Positions 25,801 through 39,800 of a stretch of 64,000 bases of DNA are shown here, piece after piece (position 1 is the stretch's first letter; every line of letters starts with the position of its first letter). The stretch comes from Lepidodermella squamata. Taxonomy: Eukaryota > Gastrotricha. The notes beneath the pieces are model-generated. The model did no database searches and had not been told where the DNA came from. It saw nothing but the letters and a program-made list of their open reading frames with translations. Made by a program: the position numbers and the translations under genes. The stretch covers positions 124,001-188,000 of the forward strand of contig JBLDXI010000056.1 of the NCBI GenBank assembly GCA_047495785.1, given 5' to 3'.

Positions 25801-26442
25801 TTCGCTTCGTCCTCGCACGCGGCCCCACACCGGCCTCTATCGCCTTTCAGGTGGGAATACTCTTCTTGGTTATATTCTTAGATAAAATTTGTCAATAATT
25901 ATGTTATTGTTTGTTCATATTTCAAGCCGGCGGCAGGCGATAAACGAAAACATGTGGAAGTGTGCCCGCAGGCTGTTCGCTTCGTAGACCGTATCGCTCG
26001 ATTGATTGCGTCACGCAAGAGTGGCCTCGCCCTGTTCGCCGACTACGGCCATAACGGCGAAGGTGAGGACACGTTCCGAGCCTATTCGGCCTCGAAGCAG
26101 GTTGAACCGCTGTCGATCGCTCCTGGTTCCAGCGACCTGACGGCTGATGTTGACTTTTCAAGCGTAGCCGCGACTGTTAGCCGGGTGAAGGGTGTAAGGG
26201 CGGTGGGACCGATCACGCAGCGCGAATTTCTCGTCAATATGGGGTTCCTTCAGCGGCTGGAGGTGCTGCTTAAAAACTGTCGCGAAAAGAAAGACGCAGA
26301 GGGACGGAAACGGCTGTTGGGCCAGGCGGAATTTTTGCTGTCGGACAAGCATATGGGAGATCGGTTCAAATTCATGGCGATTTTGCCGGAAAGTGCAGAT
26401 CCACAGCAGCAGAATGTTGCAGGATTTTCGCGGCTATGGTAG
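22802..26442 (+). CDS. NDUFAF7: Mitochondrial protein-arginine methyltransferase NDUFAF7, four exons, 444 aa
   Basis: SAM-dependent enzyme of the mitochondrial matrix that dimethylates an arginine of complex I subunit NDUFS2, needed for complex I assembly. Exons: 22802-22846, 23046-23423, 25455-25850 and 25927-26442. All are phase 0, giving 444 aa against about 441 in human. The first exon (MKSLARIARNQSIAK) is basic and amphipathic, as in a mitochondrial presequence. Visible family blocks: TVAEFMRESLINPQHGYY, DFITSPEIS.IFGEL, the SAM-binding loop ELGPGTG at about residues 127-133, GHEFLDALPIHKFQ, QGWREVLVD, HVEVCPQA, ADYGH and SDLTADVDFS. An AATAAA lies about 50 bp past the stop. The gene converges with the mosaic lectin gene; the two stops are only about 150 bp apart. 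Confidence 0.96.
23680..23707. repeat. Heptamer tandem repeat (CCGTTGA)4
   Basis: Four exact copies of CCGTTGA in NDUFAF7 intron 2. A small minisatellite with no obvious role. Confidence 0.85.
23748..24430 (-). mobile_element. Degraded transposase-like remnant in NDUFAF7 intron 2
   Basis: Starting near a CAGGGTGTTCAAGAAATATT end at 24410-24430 and running leftward, the minus strand encodes YTAVERFEIVELYF. This resembles the N-terminal helix-turn-helix start of mariner-like transposases and related insect elements. After frame breaks, fragments such as TTPRKTAHSMYD follow. No full-length frame and no second terminus were found. The family is a guess, but intron size (2.0 kb, against 76-200 bp for the other two) supports an insertion. 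Confidence 0.35.
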
Positions 26443-26593
26443 CGATTCAATATCTGGGAAGAACTTTAGTTTTGTTGCCATTGATATTTTTGAAAATAAA
26501 AAATGGAAGAAATGTAAACATTTGTTTTTATTATCAAGAGAATAAGCTCAACTGAAAACTAGAATCGAGTCATTAGCGTTCTGTCGGTACCGA

Positions 26594-27870
26594 TTAAATC
26601 GGCTCCAGGGAGCACCACGTGGAGGTCGAACGCCCAACAGCTCCCCATGGCAGCGGAAACAAAATCAAAGCAAAATAACTAGCGATGTCAAAATTCAAAA
26701 TAAGGGAAATTATATTTGTGGTGCTAACTCGTCCAGGCCCCATGAAATTAGTTAATGGCTTACCTGAACACTTTTTAGGAATCCAAGTTCTCGTGATTGG
26801 CCCGCCTGGTCCGACATAGTTGACTACAGACCAAGTTTGATTCCCAGTGCAGACTATCGTGGCATTGCTGTCCCACCCAAGCGGTTCGAGCACTAGCTCG
26901 TACTCGCATTTGTAGAAAACTGAAGTTCCCAGCTCAAAAATGCTGGAAGCATTTGTTAGCGTGGGTGTAGTAACTGCGTAATCGAAAATTGCAGGCGTAT
27001 CGCAGCTCAAGGCTATTGATTATGCAAATGTTTAAACGATTGGTTTTTAAATAATAGTGACTTACGAATGCACACTCCAGGACTAGCAGGGTTCCACATT
27101 CGATATTCATTGCACTGGATTAGACTTGATTTAACCATTGTATCTTTGAAAAGAAAACCAGGATCGCATGTGTAGTTCCAAATCGTATCACGACGTGTGC
27201 GATCTGCTACTACAACTGGTCTCGTGAAATTAGCCCAGCCGTTCAAAATGTTCGGAGGAGGGTTGCAGCGAGTTGACGTGCAGTTGACTGATTCACCTGT
27301 CCATTGGCCGTATGGCGGGGCGCATACTCGAGTCAAATCTCCCGAGACCAATTCAAAGTCTGGCGCGCATGTAAAGACCAGGGTCATAGAGCCTCCACTA
27401 ACTAAGGTTGAAGCTAAAACAGCATTGGGCATGGGAGGGAGGTCGCCGCATAGAGTTCTGCAGTCGAGCCATCGGCCTGTCCATAACGAGCCGACACATC
27501 GCAACACGGTCCAATCTCCGACCCAGGCAGCGTTGGTAAAACCAGGCCTACAGGTGTAATTGACCTCCATATTAGTCGGCATGGAGACGATGCCCATATT
27601 TGTGCCGTACATACTCGGAGGTGGGCCGCAGCTCGACACGTAGTTGCATTTATCCATCCGATAGAAGGTGTCTTTCGTCGTATCAACCGCACCGGACCCT
27701 GGATCACATCTTGTCGACTTGAGCCAACATTTGTCAAGTCGATTCGTGACAGCTACAACACAAGGACCTCCGCTACTAGCATAGTTAGTACAAGCTTTTT
27801 GGCATTCAGTTGCCGGGTCGTTCGTTGTCAATGCGACCTCGGAAATTGTTGACTGGCTACACGAGTAATT
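26594..27870 (-). other. PAN/apple domain, four sushi domains and C-terminus of the mosaic lectin
   Basis: PAN/apple at about 27840-27640 (NDPATECQKACTNYAS, DKCWLKSTRC). Sushi domains start at CGPPPSMYG, CGDLPPMPN, CNPPPNILNG and CDTPAIFDY, each with the YxC..GF or FxC..F strand and a terminal Cys. The final exon is 26594-27012. The tail KPLTNFMGPGR...SYFALILFPLPWG may be a weak membrane or GPI signal; this is uncertain. Confidence 0.75.
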
Positions 27871-30800
27871 CGCCGCCGTGACGTAGTTAGTCATTCCGAC
27901 CTTCCGACGGATCTTCATCTCAGTTCTGTCCATAGTAGCACAAGACATGCCAAGTTTCGAATACATCGAATAATATTTGATGCCTCGTTCACATGACGAA
28001 GGCGAATACGGCCCGTTGAGCGATGAGTATTTAGGAATGCAGTTTGTCGTATCTGTATATTCGAACCACCAGCCACCGCTCGCTCCACTTCCACAGACGT
28101 CGAAAACGAAATCGTTACCAGACAACTGGCTGAATGAATCCCCAGCCGTCGAGCAGCTTTGGTAGCCAGACACTTTCAGCGTGTTTGAATCACCCGTGGT
28201 ATAGAAGAGGTCGTAAAGAGCGAAGGCGTACTTATCGCTGCCTTTCAACTCGATCAGCAGTTCGTATTCAGCAGTTTGTGTCAGACCTCGGATCACGCGA
28301 TGGCCGAGCCACCAGTTGGCACTCGGTGAGCCGAACATCAAATCATACGCCTCAATTTCATACTGGAAGGTCTGAGTGTTATCAACTCTGCGTTGAATCA
28401 CTGTCCATCCTCCGCCCATGGTTTGCATATCACAATAGCTAGTAAAATAGCTTAGATCATTCGTAAAAAGCGTGCTGTAGGCCTGGGAGTAGAATGTCTT
28501 CGCGGTATCTTGGAAATACGTGCAATCCTGAGGTTCGGGATAAGCTGTAAAACCACGAACTGTAAAAGCTAATGATATTCTTCAGATCTTACCCTGGCAG
28601 ACAAGATCTTCACCGGAGTAAACCCCGAAAACCCCCGTATAAACTCGGATGTTATCACCTGAAACTTGCTGGTAAGTGTGCATACAAGCGTGGTAGATGA
28701 TGCCGTATTCAGCACATAACACCTTGGTGCTAGCATGTGGCAAGTTTAGCGTTGCCTTTCGCCTAATGTAAATTACACTGCCAGCTAATTCAGGACTACT
28801 GCCGGAGTTGAAGTCTTTCCAATAGAGGCGCTCGCTACTTGTTTCGTTAGCTAAGCCGTTGAGATTGGCAGTTCGCGAGCAATCGTCCGTTGAATCTGGG
28901 TCGGCAAACCACCAGCCACTTTCATATTTTTGCGCACAAGCACTGGCTCGTTTTGTCACTTGGTCGGCAGTTATGAAGGGAATGTAGTTATGCGATGACA
29001 AAGAATCGGCTTTAGAAAGAAAAAAAAACAGAAAATTATATCGGCTGGAAAAATATCCGCTCACTCAAGTTGCTAAGAGTTGAAGAGTATCCATCGACAT
29101 ATAACTGGTAACCAAGCGATGATGATGAGATTCTAAGCCAAATACAAAAATTAAGCATCAGAAATATAGACAAAGTTGAATCCTCTTTTACTTGATATCG
29201 TCATAGTAAGCCCATTTCATGTTACTTGAGCCTTTTTGCAAGACCCCGATTAAGACGGAGTAGGCAGCTTGCTTGGTCAATATGTTCATCCTGTCAAGAC
29301 CTAACCATGCAAATTAAAGCGCTTAGATCTGAGATTCTTTATCTCTCAACCCACCGAGCCAAAAATCCGAATCAGTGCTGCCGAAACCAGCCTTGTACTC
29401 GGCATAAGTCTTATCGAAGGACGTATCGCCCGTGAAGCGTCGTTGTAGCGCCTAGGGTAAAAATGTTTATGCTTCGAACAAAGCAATTCTCGAGCTTACT
29501 GTCCAGCCTCGTTGCAAAGTACCAATTTTAACGTTCATATCACAGTAGACTCGGAGCGCTGATCGGCCGTAAGGATAGATGAAGTACAAACCATTAGTTG
29601 CACTCGGATTGAGGATGAGAATGTCCTGGCAATCGATTGGCTTCCGGTCTAGGAAATATTCGATAATCAATAATCGCATAGCTATGTAAAAAGTCTAACA
29701 ATTTCGTTTGATCATCATTGTCATAGCCTTGAGAGATTGGTAACGGCCCTTCCATGTCTTCCAATGCATCCCTTTGTTGAGTACTGATAAGCCAAACTCG
29801 CCATTAGGGCTGCTGTCGAAGCAACTACCATTTGAGTAGTACCACCAGCCACCAAAGGGAGCCAAGTTATCCATGCAGTGATGTTCGTACTGAGTTTCAG
29901 TTGTCTGAAACTTCTTTCCATTGTGAGCTGTCAAGCTATCACCGGGATCTTCAATGTCGTTGTCGACATCAAACTGATCAACTCGAAGTTCATAAGAATC
30001 GTCTTCTGATGATACGGCAAAAGTTCCATAGGTAGCTGTCCGCTTCTCACCAACGCTGTTTTCCATAGTGACAACGAGTCGGTAAGCAAGATTGGTTGTC
30101 CATAAGCGAGTTAAACGATAGATATTCTCATTTCCTAGGTAATTATTCCCGGCTGCTGAGCCGAATCCGTTCTTGTACTCTGTCCAATTTCGGGCGAAAT
30201 TCAGCGATGAATCGTAATGACGCTGGATGGTAGTATAGCCGCCCCCTAAAGCTGCCATTTCGCAGTAAACAGATATGGGAGTAGCCGCATTGACTGGGTA
30301 AATCTGATAAACACCACTCGGAGCCAAGGGGTTAGCGTATAAAATGTCATCGCAGTCGTTGTACTGCGTTGATTTCGGCATGAGTTCTAAACGGCATTTT
30401 TCATACTTTGAGATTACGGGATTGATGGTGAAATTTTTACGTGGCAAGGAATAAGAGGGAGGTGATCTTCGAAACATCATGAGAGTTCGCTTCATCGGAG
30501 TGTAATAGCTTTTATAAGTAGACCAAACTGGACCTTTTGCATAGTCTCTACTCCCATACAACCCATTCAGGTTGCTATAACGATAGGCAGAGATAAAAAG
30601 TGAAAAGAATTATGAAAAGAATAGTTATATTGAATACCTAGAGTGGCAACCGGCGTACCTAATAATGCAGGGTGGATTTCAGCGTGAAAGATTAGCGAAA
30701 AAATCTCGGAAAACCTACCACCATGCGCCTTGATAGGTTCTTGCGCAGCTGTAATCCGCGCTGTTCTTCGTTTTGAACGTCAAACCTTTATGCACGACCA

Positions 30801-33800
30801 GGGCATCATCTGAAATTACCCAAGCCAATGACAAATTTGATATCAGGCATCGCAAAAGCTAACTGATATTCCCGCACAAATAGCTTCCATATCTCAGCGT
30901 GTAGCCTTTCGCTTCACCTTCCAGGAAAAATTTGCTGTATACACCGATATCCACCTCATCATCGTAAGTTGTCAGCTCAACCAAGAGGTGGTAATCATTG
31001 AGGGAATATGTCATCTTATGAATCTTTTCGTTGCCCATCCAAAAGTTGATACCCATCGTTCCAAATCCGGCCTTGTAATCCTCCCATTCCTGGTAGAAGT
31101 TTTGCGTGCCATCGACGCGCTTCTGCATAACTGTCCAGCCCCCACCGTAGAGCCGCATCTCACAATAGACCTGGATGGGGCCTTGACCTGGGGGGTAGAC
31201 CGTATAAGTTCCACTTGGCAAAGTAGGCTGACGGATAGCCAGATCTTCGCAGTCCACGGGCTGGGCATTCCATTGTTCTGTAACAGCATATTTATATGAA
31301 AATGCTTATGCGATGCTATTCTGATCTACCGCAGTGCTCCCAAGGATTTGAGGAGGAAGATGACTGGAAATTAGTGACAAATCCTACAGGACATCGGCAA
31401 GTACAGCCAGCAGCCTGAGTGCAGCATGAAGAACAAGAGGCGTGAGCTGGGCATCCTCTCATCCGAATCCTCATGTAATCTCCATTCACGTATGCCATCG
31501 GGCGCAATCTCAAAGCTTGGGTTCGGATATTTGGGCAAAACCTAGCACTATTGAAGCGTATCCCGGAAAAGTCTCGCCCACCAACAAATGAGGTTGGAGC
31601 TGAAGATGGGTCATTTTGGTTCTGCAAAACTGGGTAGAAGAGATTTGCGATCGTCTGAACTTTGAACCAGATTTGGTAGGCAGTGACACGACCACTTGGG
31701 GTCCCAGCGATCTGGACAGAGCTTACTGATAAAACCTTGCCGAAATCTACCTGCCACCACGGTTTCGGGTCAGTGCTGGGGTCATCCGGCGACCAGCCGG
31801 TCTGGTAGTTGTTGGTACTGATGCCGTTGCCATTTGCAGCTACCCCAGATGAGGCAGACAATGATCCACCCCAAGTTCCATCTGCGGCTTTGGGCACTAG
31901 GCTTTCCGAGTCGCAAACTAATTTTGGAAAAATTAGAGAATCTGATGGATGTCAAACGATTCGAGTTACTTTGGGGCTGGGCGTCAATGTGATAGCGACG
32001 ATCTGTTGCCACGGTGTTACAATCAGTCCCAGTCCACCTGCGAATAATTTGCAGAGGGAACATTCAATTTTAAAATAAGCTTACCCAACAGGGCATGTGC
32101 AGGTGCACAGACCGATTTCATCGCAGCAATCGTAGCACCGTCTACCCGCAGCATGACAAGCGAAAATGTCGAGAAGAATAGCCGGCTTGGCGTTCGAAGG
32201 CCACGTTACCGGCACGATTCTCAGGACGATGGTCTTCATCGGCGGGCAAAACGTTTGCTGAGTGGGTCTCATGCGATTTTGCGGCCCTGCAAATACTCTA
32301 GGCCTTCCGTCGACGCCTAAATAAGGCATCAAAGTGTATGCATAATTTGTGTGCGACCACATAACGTTATAGGTTAAAACAGTGTCTGAGGCGCCACTAG
32401 CCCTATTGCCTGTCATGATGATGCCAGCGACGATTTTGAGGACAGCAAATTTGACTTGGTACCAATTGTTTTCGTCAACATGTTCCGGGACCCAAGCTGG
32501 AGGCGACGTTCTGCCATTGTCCTCGTTCCACGGCGTCCCATCACCACTGCCCGAAGCTTTCGAATCGTATGAAGGCGTGTTTACCCAGAACGGAAAATGT
32601 GTCCTCGGTGCATCTCCTTCGAAGTCATCAGAACTCTCGAGCCAGCATTCGCAAAATGGGCTGAATTTGTTTACCGGGCAGCCTTTCAGCTCAATCCGCA
32701 TGAAAGGAGAAACTGTGTAAAACCGCGGGTAAATCAGCACCTTGGTGGTCAGTTTTCGAGGGCATAGCTCTTGCGAATTTCGAGTAGTCGGCACGACATT
32801 ACCAGCAAACCCCAAATCAATGCCATCGTGGTGGTAGAGGGCAAGAGATCGATGGGGGTAAAGTTCATCGAAGAAGTTTCCCTGAATATTGAACATTTTG
32901 ACAAAATACGCCGTAACAACGCCTGGCTCGGACTGGTGGCCCATAGTCGCAATTGCTCGAACATACATAGCGGTTGGGAATTGGATTCTGACGTAAGGGC
33001 TAACTTGACTAACATCAAAAGGGCCCGGTGACCAAGCATTCTGGGTCGCCAAGCCTGTAGGTGGATAGTCAGGATGGCTCTGAGACGCTGAATATGTCGC
33101 TGTAGCTGAGCACAATTCTTCGTTGCATGGTGATGGCTGCGTTGCACCTGATGAAAGTATAGGTCAAGAATCATTACAGGTTATACTGCATTCATTCGAC
33201 TATAGCTATGAATCCAGGAAAAGCTTGAGAGCTGTGCGATTTCCCCAAGAATTGCGGTGGGACTTGGAAAAAATGAGAGGGGGGGTAGTTGCTTGATAGT
33301 TAATTGTTCAAGTTCTTGAATCTCAGCCCGTCTATTGTCTATTGCAACATAAATTCTTACTTGATTTGCAGTTCTGAGTCAATGTTGTAGCGTCCTTCTC
33401 GCAAATTGAGGCTTCCATCCAATTCAAAAAGTGATCGTAGTCCTGCCAATCCGGCATGCCACTGAAGATAACTACCGCCAACTCACACTCTCCACAACCA
33501 AATCCATTCGGTTCCGCACTTCCCCAATCGGCGTAGTTGTTTGATTGAATTGTAGTCCCGTCATCCCAGTCATAGAAATCTGAAGTTATTCATGAAGTTC
33601 CTTTCGAAAATGAGCTTAAAATAATCTTACGAGTTTCAGTCAGTGTAGAGTTGTACTGTCTATTCCGATAAACGCCAAGCCATGTCTTCCTTCCCGTCGT
33701 GACATAACGAGCGAACGCATTTTCGATGGGTGAATTAACAGATATCAAATAGGAATTCCAGAAGTCGCACTGGGCGCGGTAAAACTTCATATCGTAGAGA

Positions 33801-36800
33801 TTGTCAGAGCTTGGTTTGCTGAATAGCCGGTAGCAGTGGCCGTTAAAATAGGACCAGCCAGATTCGCACTGCTGGCACGGATTCGACCGTTCACAAATGT
33901 AGCCGGCGGATGTATTCGTCCACGTCTTTGCAGCAGTTCTTGCAACTATCGATGAACCATTCCAAACAACATAAGCCCAGCCATTGATCGGATCAGGTTC
34001 GTTAACATCCCAGAATCCCGAGTAAGGCTTGCTATCATCGTTAATCGCTGCTGCAGTGTAGTTGTCATATTCCCACCCTGAAAAGACACATGATTTATGG
34101 CTTCAGACTTCGCAAACAGTAAACAAGTTTTGGGAAAACAGACATGTGTCTGGGTCGCCAGTGTAGCGATTATTGGTTACATCGTGGGAGCTTCTCAAGC
34201 TGTTGTCCAAGCCAATCCAAAACCGAGCGCCGGTAACTAAATTGAGGGATCGAAGCATAGTAATCAGTCCTTTCACAGACGTAAATCCCATGATATCCGA
34301 CGAAGTTATCGACACCAGCTGGAATGTTCCATACAAATCATAGCACTTCTTCCGCGCAAATTCAGGGCTGTTGACTTCATTAGATTGCCTGAATCATTAA
34401 AAGTAAAAAAATATCGATTCTTTAATTCAGTCATTACTCGGAGACAATTTTCAAACAGGTTCCGCCGGCCAGTCCATTCATCACCCAGGTGAAGCCGATT
34501 GGGCACATGTCTGCGCATGAGCTTGCGCTTGGGACCGTGCAAACTGGGTAGTACTCGTTACCACAGCTTCCTGCGTCTACTTTATCCTTATCATTGATAA
34601 AGCCGCAGGGGGAATGGTAGGAGTTGGGTGGATTCGAAGAGTTGAAAGCGAAGTTCGTGTAGCTAGTACTTTCACCCTCCCACGTGTACGAAGCTAGTAA
34701 ATTTCGAACTATTCGTAAGATTCAAATGTATATGAAATCTCTTACTCGATGTTTTCACGTAGAGATCAATCCAAAATCCTTGGCCACTGTATCCGATAGA
34801 AGGCCACGATTGTACATAGGATTTTACAACTTGGTTTTCGTAAGGAAGAGTCAAAGTAACAGGTTGAAGACCTATCGCTGAACAGGTCTGGATATTATCA
34901 GAAGATTTTCCGGTTTCGCGAAAGATCCAAATGCATTTGTTGGGCCCAATGCGAAGAATAGGCACCTGGCCAGGTTGGCTGAATAGAGATAACGTATTCA
35001 GCTGTTCCGGCATTTTACAGACTTTGCATGGATTCGCTTTCTCACAAATAAAAGGATACACCTCGGTAGATTGATTTAGTGTAATGTTTATCGAGACGAG
35101 TTGAAATAAGGTGGAGGAAGTGAAGCCGCAAATTGGTTTGAAGGCTTGCAAAGATCGGTCCAACGTGGCTGCAACGCACGAAGCATCGCTGGGGAAAGGA
35201 TACTGAGAATGGAATTGCCGAGCTAATTGACTGCCATCAGGGAATGACCAATTCCCAAATGAGCTAATCGTGTATGAAGTCCAATAAGCGTCAGTGGCAA
35301 AACGATCATATAGAAAAGCTTGTTCTGCTGAAGTTGAGGGCATGGCGAGGTATCCGCCTCTCTTCGCACACTGCCACTGAGCGGTCAGATAGCTAACCGG
35401 CTGGGACGGGTTTGAGAAAAAGTAGCATTTGTCGACATTTCCATTGTAAATCCAAGGACAAGAACAACAGCCACCCTGTCTCAAGATTCGCGTAACTATT
35501 ACACCTAAATGTATCAATTGCCTATTACCATAACACACGACGTTGTGGTGGTTGCTGGCGTTGCAGTTGTGGTTGTTGTAGTTGTAGTTGTTGTGGTAGT
35601 TGTTGTTGTCGTGGCTGTTTTGTGCAACAAAATTTAGTCATGTTAAGTTAATTCAGAATTAGATGTTTCAGACATATTATCGATAATCGAAGGTTCTTCT
35701 AAATTTTGAGAAACATACTTGTTGTAGTGACTTGCGCGACAGACCCAACGCCGTATGTCCCATTTTTCATGCAAATAACTCTGTGCTGATTATTACAATT
35801 GTTTTCCTTGGCCCATCCGGTTTGGCCGTCAGCAATATTGTCTATCGAATCAATGTTATTGTCGCGGCGAGTGTAATATGCGCAATCGCTGCTGCTCGAG
35901 CCATCTTTCGCATCATAGTTCGAGGTTGCAGTGGCAGGCGCCCCATTGATCCACGATAATGCTGCCAGGTGAAAACTTTGAAACAACGGAAGATGCTCAC
36001 TATCAACTTACAGCCACTATTCCACTTGAGGCCGACCCAATATGTAACATCGTCGCTACGACCATTTAGGTAAGCACGCGCAGCAACTATGAGTTCCTCG
36101 GATTCAATCGACCATATTTTTGCATTGCTCCAATCATCAGTTCCGCATACATAGACAGAATCTGACCATTTGTAGTCATCAGCAGAGAAAAGGATGCATT
36201 TGTTCAGGAATTTGCGGTACGCATAATGGTATTGCAGACAACCAGTACACGCCGAACTAACTTCACAAATGAAGCTTTTTGAAACTTTGAATTTATTATG
36301 AGTGTCTATCTTCCACATGCCACCCGTGTACTTCATATAGGCAACAAAGTCGCCCGTGCTGGGCGGGCTCTCAAAGACAAGATACTGATGAGACCCAGAG
36401 TTGGGTTGAACCAAGCCATTGGTTCCGGCAACAACGGCTGAGTTAACAAAAGCCACTCCTCCGCTCAGCCAACGCCACTCACCATCTAAGAGATTGTATA
36501 AAGATTTTTTAGATTTAGAAAAGCATTTAGTGCGACCGTAATTATTCATTATTCCCTGCAACCTTTGTTAAAGAATTTCAAGCTCACCTGGGTCGGTGAG
36601 AGTGCTGAATGATCCGATGGTAACCTGCTTGCGTCGCGCCCAATCCTGAACTCCCAGCCAGTATTCTCGGCCAGGTTGCATCAAAGTTTTCATGAATCGG
36701 TACTCGCCTAGAGTCTGCGGAACAAATAAATGGCCGCCAGCTCTCGAACAGTTTGTTAAAGCGCGGTGATACAGCGTTTCATTGCTAAGCGCATTTATCA

Positions 36801-39800
36801 TAAATAAAATTTTGGCATTTGGCATTTGAGAGAATCTTACTCGAAAACTCTGTAGCAGCTGTCATAACAAACATTGTAAAAATAACCACTTGGACAAGAA
36901 GCTGTTGCAAATATCCACATTTAGAGAGCATTAATAGGGATTTTGTAATGCTAACGATATCGAACAGGACACTCGGCTCCGACGTAGTGGTGGGCTGTGG
37001 TGTAGTAGTCGTACTAGTAGTCGGCACAGGAGTTGTGGTTGTGATCTAGCGATGTATCAAGTCAATAGCTTAATTCCACCTGGCGAATTTATCGACTCAC
37101 CGACGTAGTTGAAGTCGTAGTTGTCGTAGTAGCATCGCCGTACGTTGACTGGCAAGCAAAATTCAGCTGTGCGACCGGGCTATCACACGGCGCATCTCGC
37201 CAGCCATTTGGACCAGCGTAGACGCACTTGTTAGCAGTATGATTTACCGGAGCTGGCACAGACTTATCGAAATAGTTCTCCGTCGGGTAACCCATTTGAA
37301 CGCCTGTCGAGTTCCAATAGTAATCAGCTATCAAAATAATTCGAATCAAGTAATTAATTTCGACGGACCAATTTATTTCCACTTACCTGTAAAATGGTTG
37401 TAACCAACCCATAACGAGTCTGTGGTCCCAGGTGAGTATAAAACGTTCTTCCAATACCGATTTTGGTATGATTGATGAACAGTGGCCATGAAGCCACCAT
37501 TTGAGTTACACTGTTTATTCGCAGCTATTCGTTCGGTCTTATTCCCAGCAACGTAGCAGCGATCGAAAATTTTCGTAGTGCCTGGTTTGCAAACTTCCTT
37601 ACAAGGATTCCTTATCTGGCATATCACTGGCATTCCAGGAAGATCCTTTCGGTAAATCGTCAAATAAGGAGCTGTTTTATGCTAGAAAACCATCAAGCAT
37701 CAAGTTAGAATAAAGCAAGTTTGTAATTATTTTACAGGTATGACACACGGCACGTATTCAGGGAACTGAAGTCCTAATTCGTAAGCTCTGCCAAGCCAAA
37801 TGTTGGACGGAACTTGAGTCGGCGGGCTGGTTTCCCACCAGTAGACGCCATCGTAACTGTATATGCCTAAGAATGGGCATGTTTTTCCACTTTCCCAAGT
37901 ATCGATCGGATCGATTTCCAGTTGGATGTTGTGATGAGTTGCCAGCCATTTGAAAAATCTGGCCATGCTAGCCTGAGGATCACTTGTGGCAAATGTCGCA
38001 AGGGTTCCGCCACTTTCGACACAGGACCTCATGGCATCAGCATATTTCACGCCTTGCTGGAGGTAAGGCATCGAACTTGGTAGGTTTTTGATGAAATAGC
38101 ACATCCCATCCATTAGGAGTGACCCACACGGGCAGCAGTTCTCGCTCGAAGAGACTGTCCAACAGTATGCTAATTTCGATTCGATCATATACATAAAAAT
38201 CTTACGGGTTTGGCCGATAGTATTGGGAACGAATGTATTCATGACGTTGCCTTGAAAAGAAAATAATCAGGTAGACACCGAATTGGAATATTAAGGCTCT
38301 AAGCTTACTCGACGTCCATATTGAAGAGCCATCCGGATTCAAGTAAGGATTTCCAATATAAATATTCGTGTTCACTTTAGAGGTAATTTTTTGGGCTGCG
38401 CCTCTTCATTAATATATAATTACTTACACATCGTGCAATCTTTTCCAGTCCATTGGCCGATACAAATGCTTGAAGAACAATTATTTAGTGGCATCTAACA
38501 ACTAATTCGCAAACAAAAAGTCTCACCAAACGTCCCCATTCGGACCGTTGCCTTACGAAAATGAGAGCATTTATAATAAGAAATATGCGAATTGGAAATA
38601 CTCACAAGTTCCCCCGTTGCTGCACCTGGGGTTGCATATCGCTGTGAAATATTAAAGTTTGCAATTACCAAATGGGTGTTATTAGAGACTAACGCGTATT
38701 GCAATTGGCCCCTTCCCACCCACTCGGACAAGAACATTGATCTGGCTGTGTGCATGCCCCTCGAACGCAAACCGGATTGTCGCAAACAGCTGTTTCAAGA
38801 AAGAAATTACGCTCAACTGTAGAGCAAATTTTCGAAATTACGAGTTGAACAGGAAGCCCCAGTGTAGTCGGCATTGCACGAACAAGTGTTTGGGCCGATG
38901 CAAGTTCCACCGTTTTGACAATAGGTATCAGCGCACCATCCTAACCAGGCAAAATTCCAATGTTATCGGCTATTAACATGTGGCTAAAATTTAAGAAACT
39001 TGTATCGCAAGTTGGTCCACCGAAATTTGGCGCGCATCTGCAGGCTCCACTTGGCAAAAGACAAGTCCCGCCGTTTTGGCAGTCGCTGGTCATTAGACAA
39101 GACATGTTGCAGTTGGGGCCACTCAGACCGTTGCTACAGCGGCAAACATTTGGTGACACACAAGTCCCGCCGGAGCCACAGGTGGGCGAACACACAGCTG
39201 AAACCAGTCGTCAATCGGCAACTTCAGCAAAAGAATCCAAGTTCATGGCAACTTACGAATCGTGCATCCATCTGAAGTGTTGGTGTAGATTCCAGTGTAG
39301 CTTGGCGTGCATGTGCAAGTGTTAGGTGCCGTGCATGTCCCACCATTTTGGCATTGATTCGAACAAGTCGCTGAAAAATAGCAAGAAGAAAAATAATGAT
39401 TTCACGGCTATAACCGCCCTACGTGTCCTGCATTGGTTCGTCGCCCCCGTCCATCCATCCACACAGTTGCAAGTACTTGGCGGCGAGAGACACGATCCGC
39501 CATTATCGCAACTTGGACTGCAAGTAGCTGGGGGCATTATTAAATTTGTTAATCGAAGCTCAAATCAAAGTTTGGCACAACCTGTATAACAAGTGGATCC
39601 CGACCAGCCGGAGTTGCACGTGCAGTTATTAGGCCCTGTGCATGATCCCCCAGCCGGATTGCAAGCTGGTGAGCAAGTGACTGTAACAGGAGTAGATTAA
39701 AGCCAGACATTCCAAGTTAGAACACTTTTACATTGGCTACAGCCTGTAGTTACGGCACTGCTAGTCGGCTGCCAACCGCTTTGGCAGGTGCAAGTTTCCG

